This document shows positions 25,872 to 35,500 of a DNA stretch of 64,000 bases, one piece after another. The stretch spans positions 6,572,001-6,636,000 of the forward strand of contig NZ_CP059399.1 of the NCBI RefSeq assembly GCF_013744875.1, in the 5' to 3' direction. The translations under genes and the position numbers were made by a program. Source of the DNA: Nocardia huaxiensis (GTDB taxonomy: Bacteria; Actinomycetota; Actinomycetes; Mycobacteriales; Mycobacteriaceae). The stretch's first letter is position 1, and the number at the start of each line of letters is the position of its first letter. The notes beneath the pieces are model-generated. The model worked only from the letters and a program-made list of their open reading frames with translations. It was not told the origin of the DNA and did not search any database.

Positions 25872-27308
25872 ATGATTCCCGAACAGACCGATGTCCTGGT
25901 TATCGGCGGCGGGCCCACCGGGCTGCTCCTCGCGGGGGATCTCGCACGCGCCGGGGTCGCGGTGACGCTGGTGGAGAAGCACGCGCACGGCTCCGATCTC
26001 ACGCGGGCGTTCGCGGTGCACGCCCGCACCCTGGAGCAGTTCGACGCGCGGGGCATCGCGGAGGAGGTGCTCAGCGGCGGCGCGACCGTGGACAAGCTGC
26101 AACTGTTCGGGCATGTCGAGATCGATCTGGCCGGGCTGCTCGACAGCCGGTTCCCGTATCTGGCCATCACACCGCAGACCCATGTCGAAGAGGTGTTGCG
26201 CAAGCGCGCGGTCGGACTCGGCGCGAATCTGGTGGGCGGGGCCGAGCTGATCACCTTCACCGACACCGGGGAATCCGTGGAAGCGCAAGTGCGATACGAG
26301 GATTCGGTGCACGCCGTGCGGGCGAGCTACCTCGCCGGCACGGACGGCTACCGCAGCCGGGTGCGGGAAACCCTCGGCCTGGAGTTCCCCGGCAAGTCGG
26401 TCTTGAAGTCGATCATGCTGGCCGATGTGCGGCTGGCCAAGCCGCCGCAGCAGGTGCTGACGGTCAATGGCGTCGGCGATGCGTTCGCCTTCATCGCCCC
26501 CTTCGGCGACGGCTGGTATCGGATCTTCGCGTGGAACCGGCGCAACCAGCTGCCCGACACCGAACCCGTCGATTTCGAGGAACTGCGCGATGTCGTGATC
26601 CGCGCGCTCGGAACCGATTTCGGCATGCACGACCCGCGCTGGATGTCGCGCTTCCACAGTGACGAACGCCAGGTCGAGTCGTATCGGGTGGGCCGGGTGT
26701 TCCTGGCGGGCGACGCGGCGCACGTGCACTCCCCCGCCGGCGGTCAGGGCATGAACACCGGTCTGCAGGATGCCGCCAACCTCGGCTGGAAACTCGCTGC
26801 GGCCGTGCAGGGTTGGGCTCCGGAGGGCCTGCTCGACACCTATCAGGCCGAGCGGCACCCGGTCGGCAGGGAGGTGCTGCGCAGCAGCGGCGCGATCATT
26901 CGCGGCGCCATGCTGGAATCGAAGATCGGCCGCCTGGTGCGCAATACCCTTGCCGGAGGCGCGCTTTCGCTGCCACCGGTGGCGCACAAGGCCGCCGGGT
27001 CGATCTCGGGCATCGGATTCACCTATCCGCGGCCGCATGGCGCGCATCACCTGGTGGGCACCCGCGCCGCCGATATCGCGCTCACCGATGGTGGCCGCCT
27101 GTACGAGGCGCTGCGCGACGGCGACTTCGTCCTGGTGACGCCCACCCCCGTCGCGGCGCAGGCGGCACAGCACGCACGCGTGGTCGTGGCCGCCGACGCG
27201 GGACAGCAGCCGCTGCTGGTGCGGCCCGACGGCTACATCGCCTGGGCCGGCGCCGACGGTGAAGCCGATCCCGCTGTGGCCCTGGAGAATTGGAAGCGAG
27301 CAGGCTAG
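25872..27308 (+). CDS. FAD-dependent aromatic monooxygenase
   Basis: A 478-residue class A flavoprotein hydroxylase. The FAD dinucleotide fold opens with VLVIGGGPTGLLLAGDLA, the middle motif is LAGTDGYRSRVR, and the second FAD motif is VFLAGDAAHVHSPAGGQGMN. A C-terminal thioredoxin-like tail (VVVAADAGQQPLLVRPDGY) matches the phenol-hydroxylase/tetracenomycin-type subgroup. ATG 25872 has TGGAGG nine bases upstream. It is divergent from, and evidently regulated by, the TetR protein. It probably hydroxylates a phenolic or polyketide compound using NAD(P)H and O2; it could serve detoxification or antibiotic inactivation. Confidence 0.92.
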   Translation: MIPEQTDVLVIGGGPTGLLLAGDLARAGVAVTLVEKHAHGSDLTRAFAVHARTLEQFDARGIAEEVLSGGATVDKLQLFGHVEIDLAGLLDSRFPYLAITPQTHVEEVLRKRAVGLGANLVGGAELITFTDTGESVEAQVRYEDSVHAVRASYLAGTDGYRSRVRETLGLEFPGKSVLKSIMLADVRLAKPPQQVLTVNGVGDAFAFIAPFGDGWYRIFAWNRRNQLPDTEPVDFEELRDVVIRALGTDFGMHDPRWMSRFHSDERQVESYRVGRVFLAGDAAHVHSPAGGQGMNTGLQDAANLGWKLAAAVQGWAPEGLLDTYQAERHPVGREVLRSSGAIIRGAMLESKIGRLVRNTLAGGALSLPPVAHKAAGSISGIGFTYPRPHGAHHLVGTRAADIALTDGGRLYEALRDGDFVLVTPTPVAAQAAQHARVVVAADAGQQPLLVRPDGYIAWAGADGEADPAVALENWKRAG

Positions 27309-27334
27309 ATTCCCGCGCCGCGTCCACCGGATTT

Positions 27335-27367
27335 CAGCGCCCACCTGGACCGTTCGGGTGGGCGCTG
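27335..27367 (+). terminator. Stem-loop terminator
   Basis: CAGCGCCCACC (27335-27345) pairs perfectly with GGTGGGCGCTG (27357-27367) after the monooxygenase stop. Confidence 0.85.
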
Positions 27368-27371
27368 CGTC

Positions 27372-27387
27372 ATTCCCTGCAGGGAAT
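27372..27387. promoter_or_regulatory. 16-bp perfect palindrome upstream of the SnoaL-like gene
   Basis: ATTCCCTGCAGGGAAT is a gapless palindrome 36 bases before the ATG at 27423, immediately after the terminator. Its position suits an operator of an unknown regulator. Confidence 0.5.
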
Positions 27388-27422
27388 CGCACAGGGCATC
27401 GCTCTCGAGCAGACTCTTCGAC

Positions 27423-27863
27423 ATGAGCAATCGACTGGACGACAAAGCCCTGGCCACCCTCACCGAGCAGTACGTGAACTTCTGGAACGAGGCCGAGGCG
27501 GACGCCCGCCGCAAGCGCATCGTGGACCTCTGGGCCGCCGACAGCCGGCAGGTGCTGACCGATCCCCCGCAGGCCATGCGGGAGGCCGTCGCGGAACTGG
27601 CGTTCCCGATCCCGGATCTGGAGGTGCGCGGCCACCGTCAACTGGAGGCCCGCGCCACCCGCAGCTACGAGATGTTCATCGCCCCGGGCGAATACGTCTT
27701 CCAGGCGCGCGGACGGGCCACCCAGCTGTCCGCCGGACTGGTGGGCATCGGCTGGGCGATGGTCGCGGCCGACGGCACCGAAGCGGGCGGCGGTTACGAC
27801 ATCCTGTCCCTGGACGCCGACGGCCGGATCCGCAGCGACCACCAGTTCATCGATCCCGCCTGA
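27423..27863 (+). CDS. SnoaL/NTF2-like protein
   Basis: A 146-residue cone-fold protein. The N-terminal helices (LATLTEQYVNFWNEAEAD) and RKRIVDLWAADS, followed by strands ending in GGYDILSLDADGRIRSDHQF, are the pattern of SnoaL-like polyketide cyclase / nuclear-transport-factor-2 proteins. It stands between the FAD monooxygenase and the first DUF4132 gene. A link to the monooxygenase is possible, but a terminator lies between them. Catalytic role not assignable. Confidence 0.8.
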   Translation: MSNRLDDKALATLTEQYVNFWNEAEADARRKRIVDLWAADSRQVLTDPPQAMREAVAELAFPIPDLEVRGHRQLEARATRSYEMFIAPGEYVFQARGRATQLSAGLVGIGWAMVAADGTEAGGGYDILSLDADGRIRSDHQFIDPA

Positions 27864-27876
27864 GATCCCGACAGCG

Positions 27877-27898
27877 TGTCGGCCGCTGCCGCTACAGT
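27877..27898 (+). promoter_or_regulatory. PafBC-type promoter of DUF4132 gene 1
   Basis: TGTCGG (27877-27882), ten bases, TACAGT (27893-27898). It lies 31 bases before the chosen ATG at 27930. A longer reading frame from GTG 27876 would run through this promoter. Confidence 0.75.
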
Positions 27899-27929
27899 CG
27901 CTCCGGACGCACTCACGATTCGGGAGATC

Positions 27930-30900
27930 ATGCTCGGGACCGACACCGCCACAACCATTTCCGGCCAGGACGAGGACTGCTGGGAGGCTCCCGCCACATG
28001 GTGGGAGCTCGGCATCCCCGCCCGGGGCATCGGCCCGGAGCGGCCGTTGGACTTGAATCCCCGTGCGGCCGAGGAGTTCGCCGAACTCGTCGCGGGCTAT
28101 CGCACGCAGCTGGCGAAAACGTTCGACCGCATGTCCGACGGATCCCCCGAGCTCGCCGACGCCGCGAGGACAGCGCTGACCGACCCCGCCTCGTGCACAC
28201 CGCTGGGCGCCGCGCTCCTGACCTACACGCTCGACCAGATACGCAGGCATTGGCCCGGGTACGCGCGCCTGGCCGCGGACTCGTGGGTGCGTCTGCGGGG
28301 TCTCGCCTTCGCGGTCGAGGCCGCGGTGTACGACCTCGAATTGCGGAAGAGCATCGGCCGTCACGCTCGCTGGACCCGGCCCTACCGCAATGCGCCTGCA
28401 CGTCACTGGAATCGCGAGGAATCGAACGAGGACGGCGTCATCCGGCTGCGCGCACATCTGGCCGGCGCTCCCGATCGGGAGTACGCCGAGGCGATCGCTC
28501 GCCTTACCGAGTTGCGAAACACCAAGACCCACACCTGGATTCGAGCAACCATCGCCTTTCTCGGTCATACGGAACGGGATTGGGTCGCCGAGGCGGTGCG
28601 GGATGTGGTCGCGGGCGCGCACCATCGCTACCGCGACGATGTCCCCCTGCTGCTGGTGGCGGCCTCGGTGGACACCCGGGACGAGCTGGAAACCGTTGCG
28701 GCGGCGATGGCGGGCGGCGAACTGCTCGGCTACCACGGCAGGCCCGTGTTCTACGCCGTGCTGGCCCGGTTCGGTCCGGACTGTGCCGGTGTCGTCGATC
28801 GGCTGCTCGAGCACTGCGGCGAGTACGACTCGATGCCCACCACCGACCTGTTGGACATGCTCGCCCAATTGCCGTGCGACGAAGCGTTTTCCGCGCTGCT
28901 GGCCCGGCACGAGCAGGCACATGCCGCACCCGCGCTGGCCCGGGCCGCCGCCGCGTTCCCGCAGCGTGCCCTGCGGCTGCTGGCACCGCAGGCCGAGCAC
29001 TCCGCTATGGCACGCGCCCTGCTCCGTTCCGTGGCTCACCGCGATCCGCAGTCGGTCGCCCGGACGCCGTCGGTGGCCGGACTGCTCGAAAGTCCCCGGC
29101 GCACGGCCACGATCGACGAGCTCCCCGCGGTGCTGCGCACTCCCCCATGGCTACGCCCTCGCGTTCGCACGAAGCCGCTCGTCGTCGCCGATCTGGTCGC
29201 GCCCCGGCCCGCTGGATTGGCCTGGGCAGCAGGCGAACGCGAGGAGTGGGCGCAGCTCCCGGTCGCGGTTTCGAGCCATACCCAAGAGAACTGGCCGAGG
29301 GTGATCCAGACCGCGTTGCAGGGCGGTTACTGGGAGATGATGCTGCCCTACGCCTTCGCCGCCGCACCCGCCGAACTGGTCCGGCCCCTGCTGGCCACCA
29401 TCCGGTCCGGTGCGATGGAACCGCCGGGCGCCGACGCGCTGCGCCGCACCCTCGCCCGCTTCGGTGACGAGGCGATCCCCTATGTCACGGCCATGGTGCA
29501 GACCAGGGCGGCCAGTCACGCGAGGATCCTCGCGCCGGTCACCGGCACCGAGGTCACGCTGTCCATGATGCGGTGGCTCGAGGGCAGGAGGACCCACGCA
29601 CACGCGCTCGCCTGGTTCGAGCGGCACCTGTGCACCGCCCTGCCGGAGGTGATCGCGGCGGCGCTGACCAAGCCCGGCAAGCAGCGGTCACTCGCCGAGT
29701 GCGCGCTGCGCACGCTGGCGGCCCGCGGCCATCGTGACGTCATCATCGGTGCCGCACAGGAATTCGGTGACTCCGTGACTGCCGCGGTGAGCACCGTCGT
29801 GGATACCGACCCGCTGCTGCAACTTCCCGCCCGCATCCCGGCGCTACCGAATTGGCTCGTCCCGGAAGCGCTCCCGCCGCTGCTGCTGCGCGACCGCAGC
29901 GCTGTGCTTCCGGCGGACGCGGCACGGGACCTGTGCACGATGCTCACGCTGTCCGGCCCGCCGGGTGATTACACCGGCGTGGCCAGGGTCACCGAGGCGA
30001 CCGACCCCGACTCCCTGGCCGAATTCGCCTGGGGCGTCTTCGAATCCTGGCGACTGGCCGACTACCCGGCCAAGGACGGCTGGGTGCTGCACGCACTGGG
30101 TCTGCTCGGCACCGATGAGACGGCCCGCCGGCTCGGTCCGTGGATTCGCCGCTGGCCGGGGCAGCAAGCGCATGCGCGCGCCGTCGCCGGATTGGACGCA
30201 CTGCTGCGCATCGGCAGCGATATCGCCCTCATGCAGTTGCACGGCATCTCCGAGCGCGTGAAGTTCAAGGGCATCAAGACCAATGCCGGGGAGAAGATCG
30301 CCGCGCTGGCCGACGAACTCGGCCTGACCTCCGAGGAGCTGGCCGATCGCCTGGTCCCCGCTTTCGGTCTCGATGCCGATGGCACACTGACTCTCGACTA
30401 CGGTTCGCGTGGCTTCGTCATCGGATTCGACGAACAACTGAAACCGCTGATCTTCGACGCGGCGCGCACCGATGACGGGGCTTGGCGCTCCACGACCGTG
30501 CGGAAAACCCTGCCGAAACCCGCTGCGACCGACGACGAGACCCTCGCTCCGGCGGCGTACCAGCGCTTCGCGGCGCTGAAGAAGGAATCGAAATCCGCTG
30601 CCGCACAGCAGATCCGTCGCTTCGAGCGGGCGATGGTGACCGGCCGCCGCTGGTCCGCCGTCGACCATCGCCGCCTGTTCGTCGACCATCCGCTGTTGTG
30701 GCAGGTGACGCGCCGCCTGGTGTGGGCGGTCTTCGATGACGACGGCGCGGTCCTCGACTCCTTCCGTATGGCCGAGGATCGCGGCTACGTCGGCGCGTCC
30801 GACGATGCCACCACCGTCGCCGAGACGGCGATCGTCGGCATCGCACACCCTGTACACCTGGGCGACGACCTCGCCTCCTGGGGCGAGATCTTCGCCGATT

Positions 30901-31307
30901 ACGAAGTGCTGCAACCATTCCCGCAGCTACAGCGGGAGATCCTCGCCTTCACACCGGAAGAGCGCGTTACCGACGCCCTCGCCCGCTTCGAGAACCAGGC
31001 CGCAGCCACCGGACGATTGCTCGGCCTGACACAGCGCGGCTGGCGTTTCTTCGACAATCTGGGCGGCTACTGGGCCGGGCTGTCCAAGGACGTGGGTGGC
31101 GGCCGCCTGGTCGTCGTCGAGGTCGACGGCGGCCTGGATACCGATCGGGGCGGCGACCGATCCGAGCAGCAGTTCACCGTCCGCCTCCGTGGCAGCACCG
31201 TGCCCACCGGCCGGTCCGCCCACGACCCCGGTGACCCGGTGTTCGGCGACTTGGACTCGATCACCGCCTCCGAACTGCTGCGCGACCTGAGCAGGCTCAT
31301 CGGCTGA
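27930..31307 (+). CDS. DUF4132 (YehI/MolR-like) protein 1
   Basis: A 1125-residue cytoplasmic protein. The N-terminal two thirds are helical, with HEAT-like spacing (WLRPRVRTK, RHLCTALPEVIAAALTKPGK). Next come the conserved IALMQLHGISERVKFKGIK segment and YGSRGFVIGFDEQLKP at about residues 765-855. The DUF4132 core follows near 895-1010: ERAMVTGRRWSAVDHRRLF, DHPLLWQVTRRLVWAVFDD and SWGEIFADYEVLQPFPQLQ. ATG 27930 lies just after the damage-type promoter and matches the ML start of paralog 2, though GGGAG is close to it. No WGR domain is seen. E. coli YehI is the named relative; its function is unknown. It is monocistronic, followed by an aldo/keto reductase with its own promoter. Confidence 0.88.
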   Translation: MLGTDTATTISGQDEDCWEAPATWWELGIPARGIGPERPLDLNPRAAEEFAELVAGYRTQLAKTFDRMSDGSPELADAARTALTDPASCTPLGAALLTYTLDQIRRHWPGYARLAADSWVRLRGLAFAVEAAVYDLELRKSIGRHARWTRPYRNAPARHWNREESNEDGVIRLRAHLAGAPDREYAEAIARLTELRNTKTHTWIRATIAFLGHTERDWVAEAVRDVVAGAHHRYRDDVPLLLVAASVDTRDELETVAAAMAGGELLGYHGRPVFYAVLARFGPDCAGVVDRLLEHCGEYDSMPTTDLLDMLAQLPCDEAFSALLARHEQAHAAPALARAAAAFPQRALRLLAPQAEHSAMARALLRSVAHRDPQSVARTPSVAGLLESPRRTATIDELPAVLRTPPWLRPRVRTKPLVVADLVAPRPAGLAWAAGEREEWAQLPVAVSSHTQENWPRVIQTALQGGYWEMMLPYAFAAAPAELVRPLLATIRSGAMEPPGADALRRTLARFGDEAIPYVTAMVQTRAASHARILAPVTGTEVTLSMMRWLEGRRTHAHALAWFERHLCTALPEVIAAALTKPGKQRSLAECALRTLAARGHRDVIIGAAQEFGDSVTAAVSTVVDTDPLLQLPARIPALPNWLVPEALPPLLLRDRSAVLPADAARDLCTMLTLSGPPGDYTGVARVTEATDPDSLAEFAWGVFESWRLADYPAKDGWVLHALGLLGTDETARRLGPWIRRWPGQQAHARAVAGLDALLRIGSDIALMQLHGISERVKFKGIKTNAGEKIAALADELGLTSEELADRLVPAFGLDADGTLTLDYGSRGFVIGFDEQLKPLIFDAARTDDGAWRSTTVRKTLPKPAATDDETLAPAAYQRFAALKKESKSAAAQQIRRFERAMVTGRRWSAVDHRRLFVDHPLLWQVTRRLVWAVFDDDGAVLDSFRMAEDRGYVGASDDATTVAETAIVGIAHPVHLGDDLASWGEIFADYEVLQPFPQLQREILAFTPEERVTDALARFENQAAATGRLLGLTQRGWRFFDNLGGYWAGLSKDVGGGRLVVVEVDGGLDTDRGGDRSEQQFTVRLRGSTVPTGRSAHDPGDPVFGDLDSITASELLRDLSRLIG

Positions 31308-31317
31308 TAGTCCGGGC

Positions 31318-31348
31318 TTGACTTGGAGTGCGCTCCAAGCCGTAGCGT
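31318..31348 (+). promoter_or_regulatory. MerR-type promoter/operator with 19-bp spacer
   Basis: TTGACT (31318-31323), 19 bases, TAGCGT (31343-31348). The spacer is centred on CTTGGAG-TGCG-CTCCAAG (31322-31339). An over-long spacer holding a palindrome is the signature of MerR-activated promoters. No merR gene lies in this window. Confidence 0.85.
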
Positions 31349-31352
31349 CGTT

Positions 31353-31375
31353 GTTCGTGAGCAGAGCTCACGAAC
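31353..31375 (+). promoter_or_regulatory. Perfect hairpin in the aldo/keto reductase leader
   Basis: GTTCGTGAGC (31353-31362), loop AGA, GCTCACGAAC (31366-31375). At about +5 of the MerR-type promoter, it may be a second operator or a 5' RNA hairpin. Confidence 0.6.
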
Positions 31376-31409
31376 TCGAAGCAACGGCGTCACCAAGGAG
31401 GAGTCCCGC

Positions 31410-32393
31410 ATGATCGCGACCAGGAAACTCGGCGAACTGACTGTCGGTGCGCAGGGGCTCGGTCTCATGGGCATGAGCCAGGCCTACGGCGTGCGCAATG
31501 ACGACAACGAGTCGATCGCCACGATTCACCGGGCGCTGGATCTGGGTGTCACACTGCTGGATACCGCGAATGTGTACGGGCCCGAGACCAATGAGCGGCT
31601 GCTCGGCCGGGCGCTCGCGGGCCGTAGAGACAAGGCGGTGGTGGCCACCAAGTTCGGCATCGTGTGGGGTGCGGACGGGTCGATGGGGGCGCGCGGGGAT
31701 GCGGCCTATGTGAAGCAGTGCGCCGACGAGTCGCTGTCGCGGCTCGGGATCGATCACATCGATCTCTACTACCAGCACCGCGTCGACCCGAATGTGCCCA
31801 TCGAGGAGACCTGGGGTGCGCTGGCCGAGCTGGTGACCGCCGGCAAGGTGCGCTACCTCGGCATCTCCGAGGCGTCCGCGGACACCATCCGGGCCGCGCA
31901 CGCGGTGCATCCGATCACCGCGCTGCAGAGCGAATGGTCGCTGTGGACCCGCGATATCGAGGCACAGGTGCTGCCCACCGTCCGCGAACTGGGCATCGGC
32001 ATCGTGCCGTTCTCGCCGCTCGGCCGCGGCTTCCTGACCGGCGCCATCACCTCCACCGCCGATCTGCCCGCCGACGATCTGCGCCGCCGCCTGCCGCGTT
32101 TCGCCGACGGCAATATCGACGGCAACCTCGCGATCGTGGCGGCCCTGCGCGAGCTGGCCGAGGAAAAGGGCGTCACCGCAGGACAACTCGCCCTCGCCTG
32201 GGTGCACAGCCGCGGCGACGATGTGGTCCCGATCCCGGGCACCAAGCGCCGCACCTACCTGGAGCAGAATGTGGCCGCCACCGAGATCACGCTGACCGCA
32301 GCGGATTTGGCGCGTATCGAGGCCGCGGCCCCGGCCACCGCGATTTCCGGCGACCGCTACCCGGAGGAGCTGGCTCGCGCGGCGGGTAAGTAA
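31410..32393 (+). CDS. Aldo/keto reductase
   Basis: A 327-residue NADPH-dependent oxidoreductase with a TIM barrel. The catalytic tetrad is visible: Asp and Tyr in [14 protein letters not shown], Lys in VVATKFGIV, and His in [11 protein letters not shown]. The C-terminal cofactor block is [18 protein letters not shown] 31410 is preceded by AAGGAGGAG. The MerR-type promoter suggests induction by electrophiles, aldehydes or a metal-like stress. It sits between DUF4132 genes 1 and 2 but has its own control, so a functional link is not implied. Confidence 0.94.
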   Translation: MIATRKLGELTVGAQGLGLMGMSQAYGVRNDDNESIATIHRALDLGVTLLDTANVYGPETNERLLGRALAGRRDKAVVATKFGIVWGADGSMGARGDAAYVKQCADESLSRLGIDHIDLYYQHRVDPNVPIEETWGALAELVTAGKVRYLGISEASADTIRAAHAVHPITALQSEWSLWTRDIEAQVLPTVRELGIGIVPFSPLGRGFLTGAITSTADLPADDLRRRLPRFADGNIDGNLAIVAALRELAEEKGVTAGQLALAWVHSRGDDVVPIPGTKRRTYLEQNVAATEITLTAADLARIEAAAPATAISGDRYPEELARAAGK

Positions 32394-32524
32394 CGCACCC
32401 CGCGCGGCGGTAAGCCACGGGTCCTCACGCGGCGGGTGAGTGTCCGTCGAAAACGGCCGGCGGTCGGCGAGTGTCCCCTCGAATCCCGTGTATTCGACTG
32501 GAGCGGATCGGCATCGGTGTGCGA

Positions 32525-32546
32525 TGTCGGTGGCGGTCGCTACAGT
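32525..32546 (+). promoter_or_regulatory. PafBC-type promoter of DUF4132 gene 2
   Basis: TGTCGG (32525-32530) followed by TG, eight further bases, then TACAGT (32541-32546): a full match to TGTCRGtg-N8-TAnnnT. The ATG at 32579 is 33 bases downstream. Confidence 0.8.
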
Positions 32547-32578
32547 CGCTGCGTCAACGCTCCACGATGCGAGGGACC

Positions 32579-35500
32579 ATGCTCGACGCCACAACGACTT
32601 TCGACTCCGGCCGGCTCGATGAGGATCGCTGGGAGACGCCCGGCGAATGGCTGCGCTGGGCCGTGCCGACGCGCGGTGTGACGCCGCCGCGGGGTGTCAC
32701 GCCTTCGCCGACGGCCTCCGCTGATTACGCGGATCTGCTTGCCGCACACCGTGATCGCGTGGTCGAAACCCTCGAGCAGACCGCTCTGCACGGGGACGCG
32801 GTGCTCGCGCGAGCCGGGCAGGAGGCGCTCGCGGATCCGGCGGCCTGTTCACCGCTCGGCGCGGCCGTGGTCACCTACGCGCTGGAGAAGCACGCCCCGA
32901 GTCGGAACAGCGCGGCCGACGCCTGGGTCGCCGAGCGCGGGCCCGCGTTCGCGGCGGAGGCCGCCGCATGGCACGCGAGCTTCACAGGGCAGTGGTTCTG
33001 GGACAACACCGCTCGCCGCCGGGTCGCGTGGCTGGAACAGCTGCCGCTGGACCGTCTGGATGGTTATTGGTCGGTGTCGACCCCGGTGATCGAGATGCGC
33101 GCACATCTGGCGGAGTTGCCGGAGGCGGAGTATCGGGCGATCGTCGCGCGGCTGGAGGTGCTGCGGAATACGCCGGGCGGCTTGGCCATTCGGCTGGCAA
33201 CCTCGTACCTCGCACCGACGGAGGAGGTATGGGCGCACCAGGACGCGGCGGAGGCGGCCGGGTATTCCGGGAGCCGGCACCGCTTCAGCGCCCTCACGGC
33301 CTCGGCTCTCCCCCTGGCGGATCTGGAGACCCTCACCGCGGCGTTGTCCCCGGAGGATTTCGACCTCGCCGGCTCCCCGGACGCGCATCTGCTTGTGGCA
33401 CTGCTGCGATTCGGTCCGGACTGCGCGCCGGCGCTGGAACGCATGCTGCGGCATCGCGGCAACAGCGGCCATACCGCAGCCGGTCTCGCGCGGTTCGTGT
33501 CGCGTTTTCCCACCGACTCGGCGTTCAGCGCGGTGCTCTCGCAGATCGGTCACCGCGAGGTGGTTCCGGTGGTGATCGAAGCGGCACAACGCTTTCCCCG
33601 ACGCGCCTTGCGCCTGCTCGGTGCGCAGGCGGGCACGTCACCGTTGATCCGGCAGATCCTGCGGGGGCTGGCGCACGCGCATCCGGGCCTGTTCGCGCAG
33701 TTGCCGCCCGATGTGGCCTACGCCGACGGACGCCGGACGGCGGCCCCGGACGAGGTGCCGGAGATCCTGCGCAACCCACCGTGGCAGCGCGTCCGCACCG
33801 CAGGTAAGCAACTCACGGTCGCGAACCTCACCCCACCGAGTACCCCGGCCCTCGTCTGGCTGCCGGGTGAGCGCGAGGACTGGCTGAACATCCGCATTCG
33901 GGTCTGGGACGGCTACGCGAGCGACTGGGAAAAGCACCTCATCAAGGAGGTGCGGACGAATACCCGCTACGGCGGGGAGCTGTCGCGCCTGTTCGCCGCG
34001 GCCCCTGAGGAATTGGTGCGCCCGCATCTTGCCACCGTCACCTCCGGTCGCGCCTGGCATGACGAGGGCGCCCTGCGCCGCATTCTGGCCAGGTTCGACG
34101 CGGAGGGCCTGCCCTACGTGCTGCGCGCCGTGCAGACGGATCCGATCCAGCTGAGCGCCATTCTGCTGCCCGCGGTCGGCACCCCGGTCACGCAGGCGAT
34201 GACGCGCTGGCTGGACGGCCGGAAGACCCGCGCCGACGCCCTGGCCTGGTTCGAGCGGAATCTCGCTGCGGCACTGCCGGATCTGATCGCGGCCGCGCTG
34301 GCCAAACCGGGCAAGGACCGCCGGCTGGCCGAGAACGCGCTGCGACTGCTCGCCCAGCGCGGCCGTCGCGCTGAGATCGAGAGCGCCGCAGCGGCATTCG
34401 ATTCTCCGGTGGCCGCCGCCATCACCTCGGTGCTGGACACCGATCCGCTGCACGTGCTCCCCGCCAAGATCGCGAAACTGCCCGATTGGCTGGTGCCCGA
34501 GCTGCTTCCGACACTCGCCCTGCGCGACCGTGACACCGTGCTGCCCGCCGCCGCCACGCGGGAGGTGTGCACCATGCTGTCGATGTGCGGGCCGAACGGC
34601 GACTACGCGGGCATCGCGCATCTGGTCGAGGCCACCGATCCGGCCTCGCTCGCCGAATTCGGCTGGGCGCTCATGGAACTGTGGCGGCTGGCCGGATACC
34701 CGAGCAAGGACGGCTGGGTGCTGCATGTGCAGGGACTCGTCGGCAATGACGACACCGCCCGGCGGCTCGGCACGCTCATCCGCGTATGGCCGGGCGAATC
34801 CGGCCATGCCCGCGCGGTGTCGGGCCTCGGCGTGCTCACTGCGCTCGGCACCGATCTCGCGCTCATGCAGTTGCACGGGATCGCCGAGAAGGTGAAGTTC
34901 AAGGCGCTCAAGTCCAAAGCGCAGGAGAAGGTGGCCGAGGTCGCGGCCGGGCTGGGCTTGACGCCCGAGCAGCTGTCCGACCGGCTGGTGCCGGAGTTCG
35001 GGCTCGACGCCGACGGCAGCCTCATGCTGGATTACGGCCCAAGGGGTTTCATCGTCAGCTTCGACGAGCAGCTCAAACCGACAGTGTCCGACGCGATGCG
35101 CGCCGAGGACGGCGTCTGGCGGCTCGGCACCGCTCGCAAGGCCCTGCCCAAGCCCGGTGCGAAGGATGATCCGGAGCTGGCCCCCGCCGCCTACAAGACC
35201 TTCTCCACGCTCAAGAAGGAGGTGAAATCCGCTGCGGCCGACCAGATCCGGCGTTTCGAACAGGCGATGGTGACGGCCCGGCGGTGGACCGCCGCCGAGC
35301 ACCGCCGGTTGTTCGTCGAACATCCCCTGGTCTGGCATCTGTCCCGGCGGCTGGTGTGGATCATCGAGGAGGGCGGCATCGTGACCGGCTCCTTCCGCAT
35401 CGCCGAGGACCGCACCTACACCGACGCGGCCGACGATCCCCGCACCGTCGCCGACGACGCCGTGGTCGGCTTGGCGCACCCGCTGCACCTGACGGACAGC

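Noticed and set aside
27876..27929. N-terminal extension of DUF4132 gene 1 to GTG 27876
   Set aside because: The extension overlaps the TGTCGG-N10-TACAGT promoter and has no counterpart in the paralogs.
25818..29039. A 1073-codon open frame on the minus strand
   Set aside because: It is antisense to the FAD monooxygenase, SnoaL-like and DUF4132 genes, has no family motif, and arises from GC-rich third positions.
32471..32578. N-terminal extension of DUF4132 gene 2
   Set aside because: It runs through the promoter at 32525 and is not conserved.
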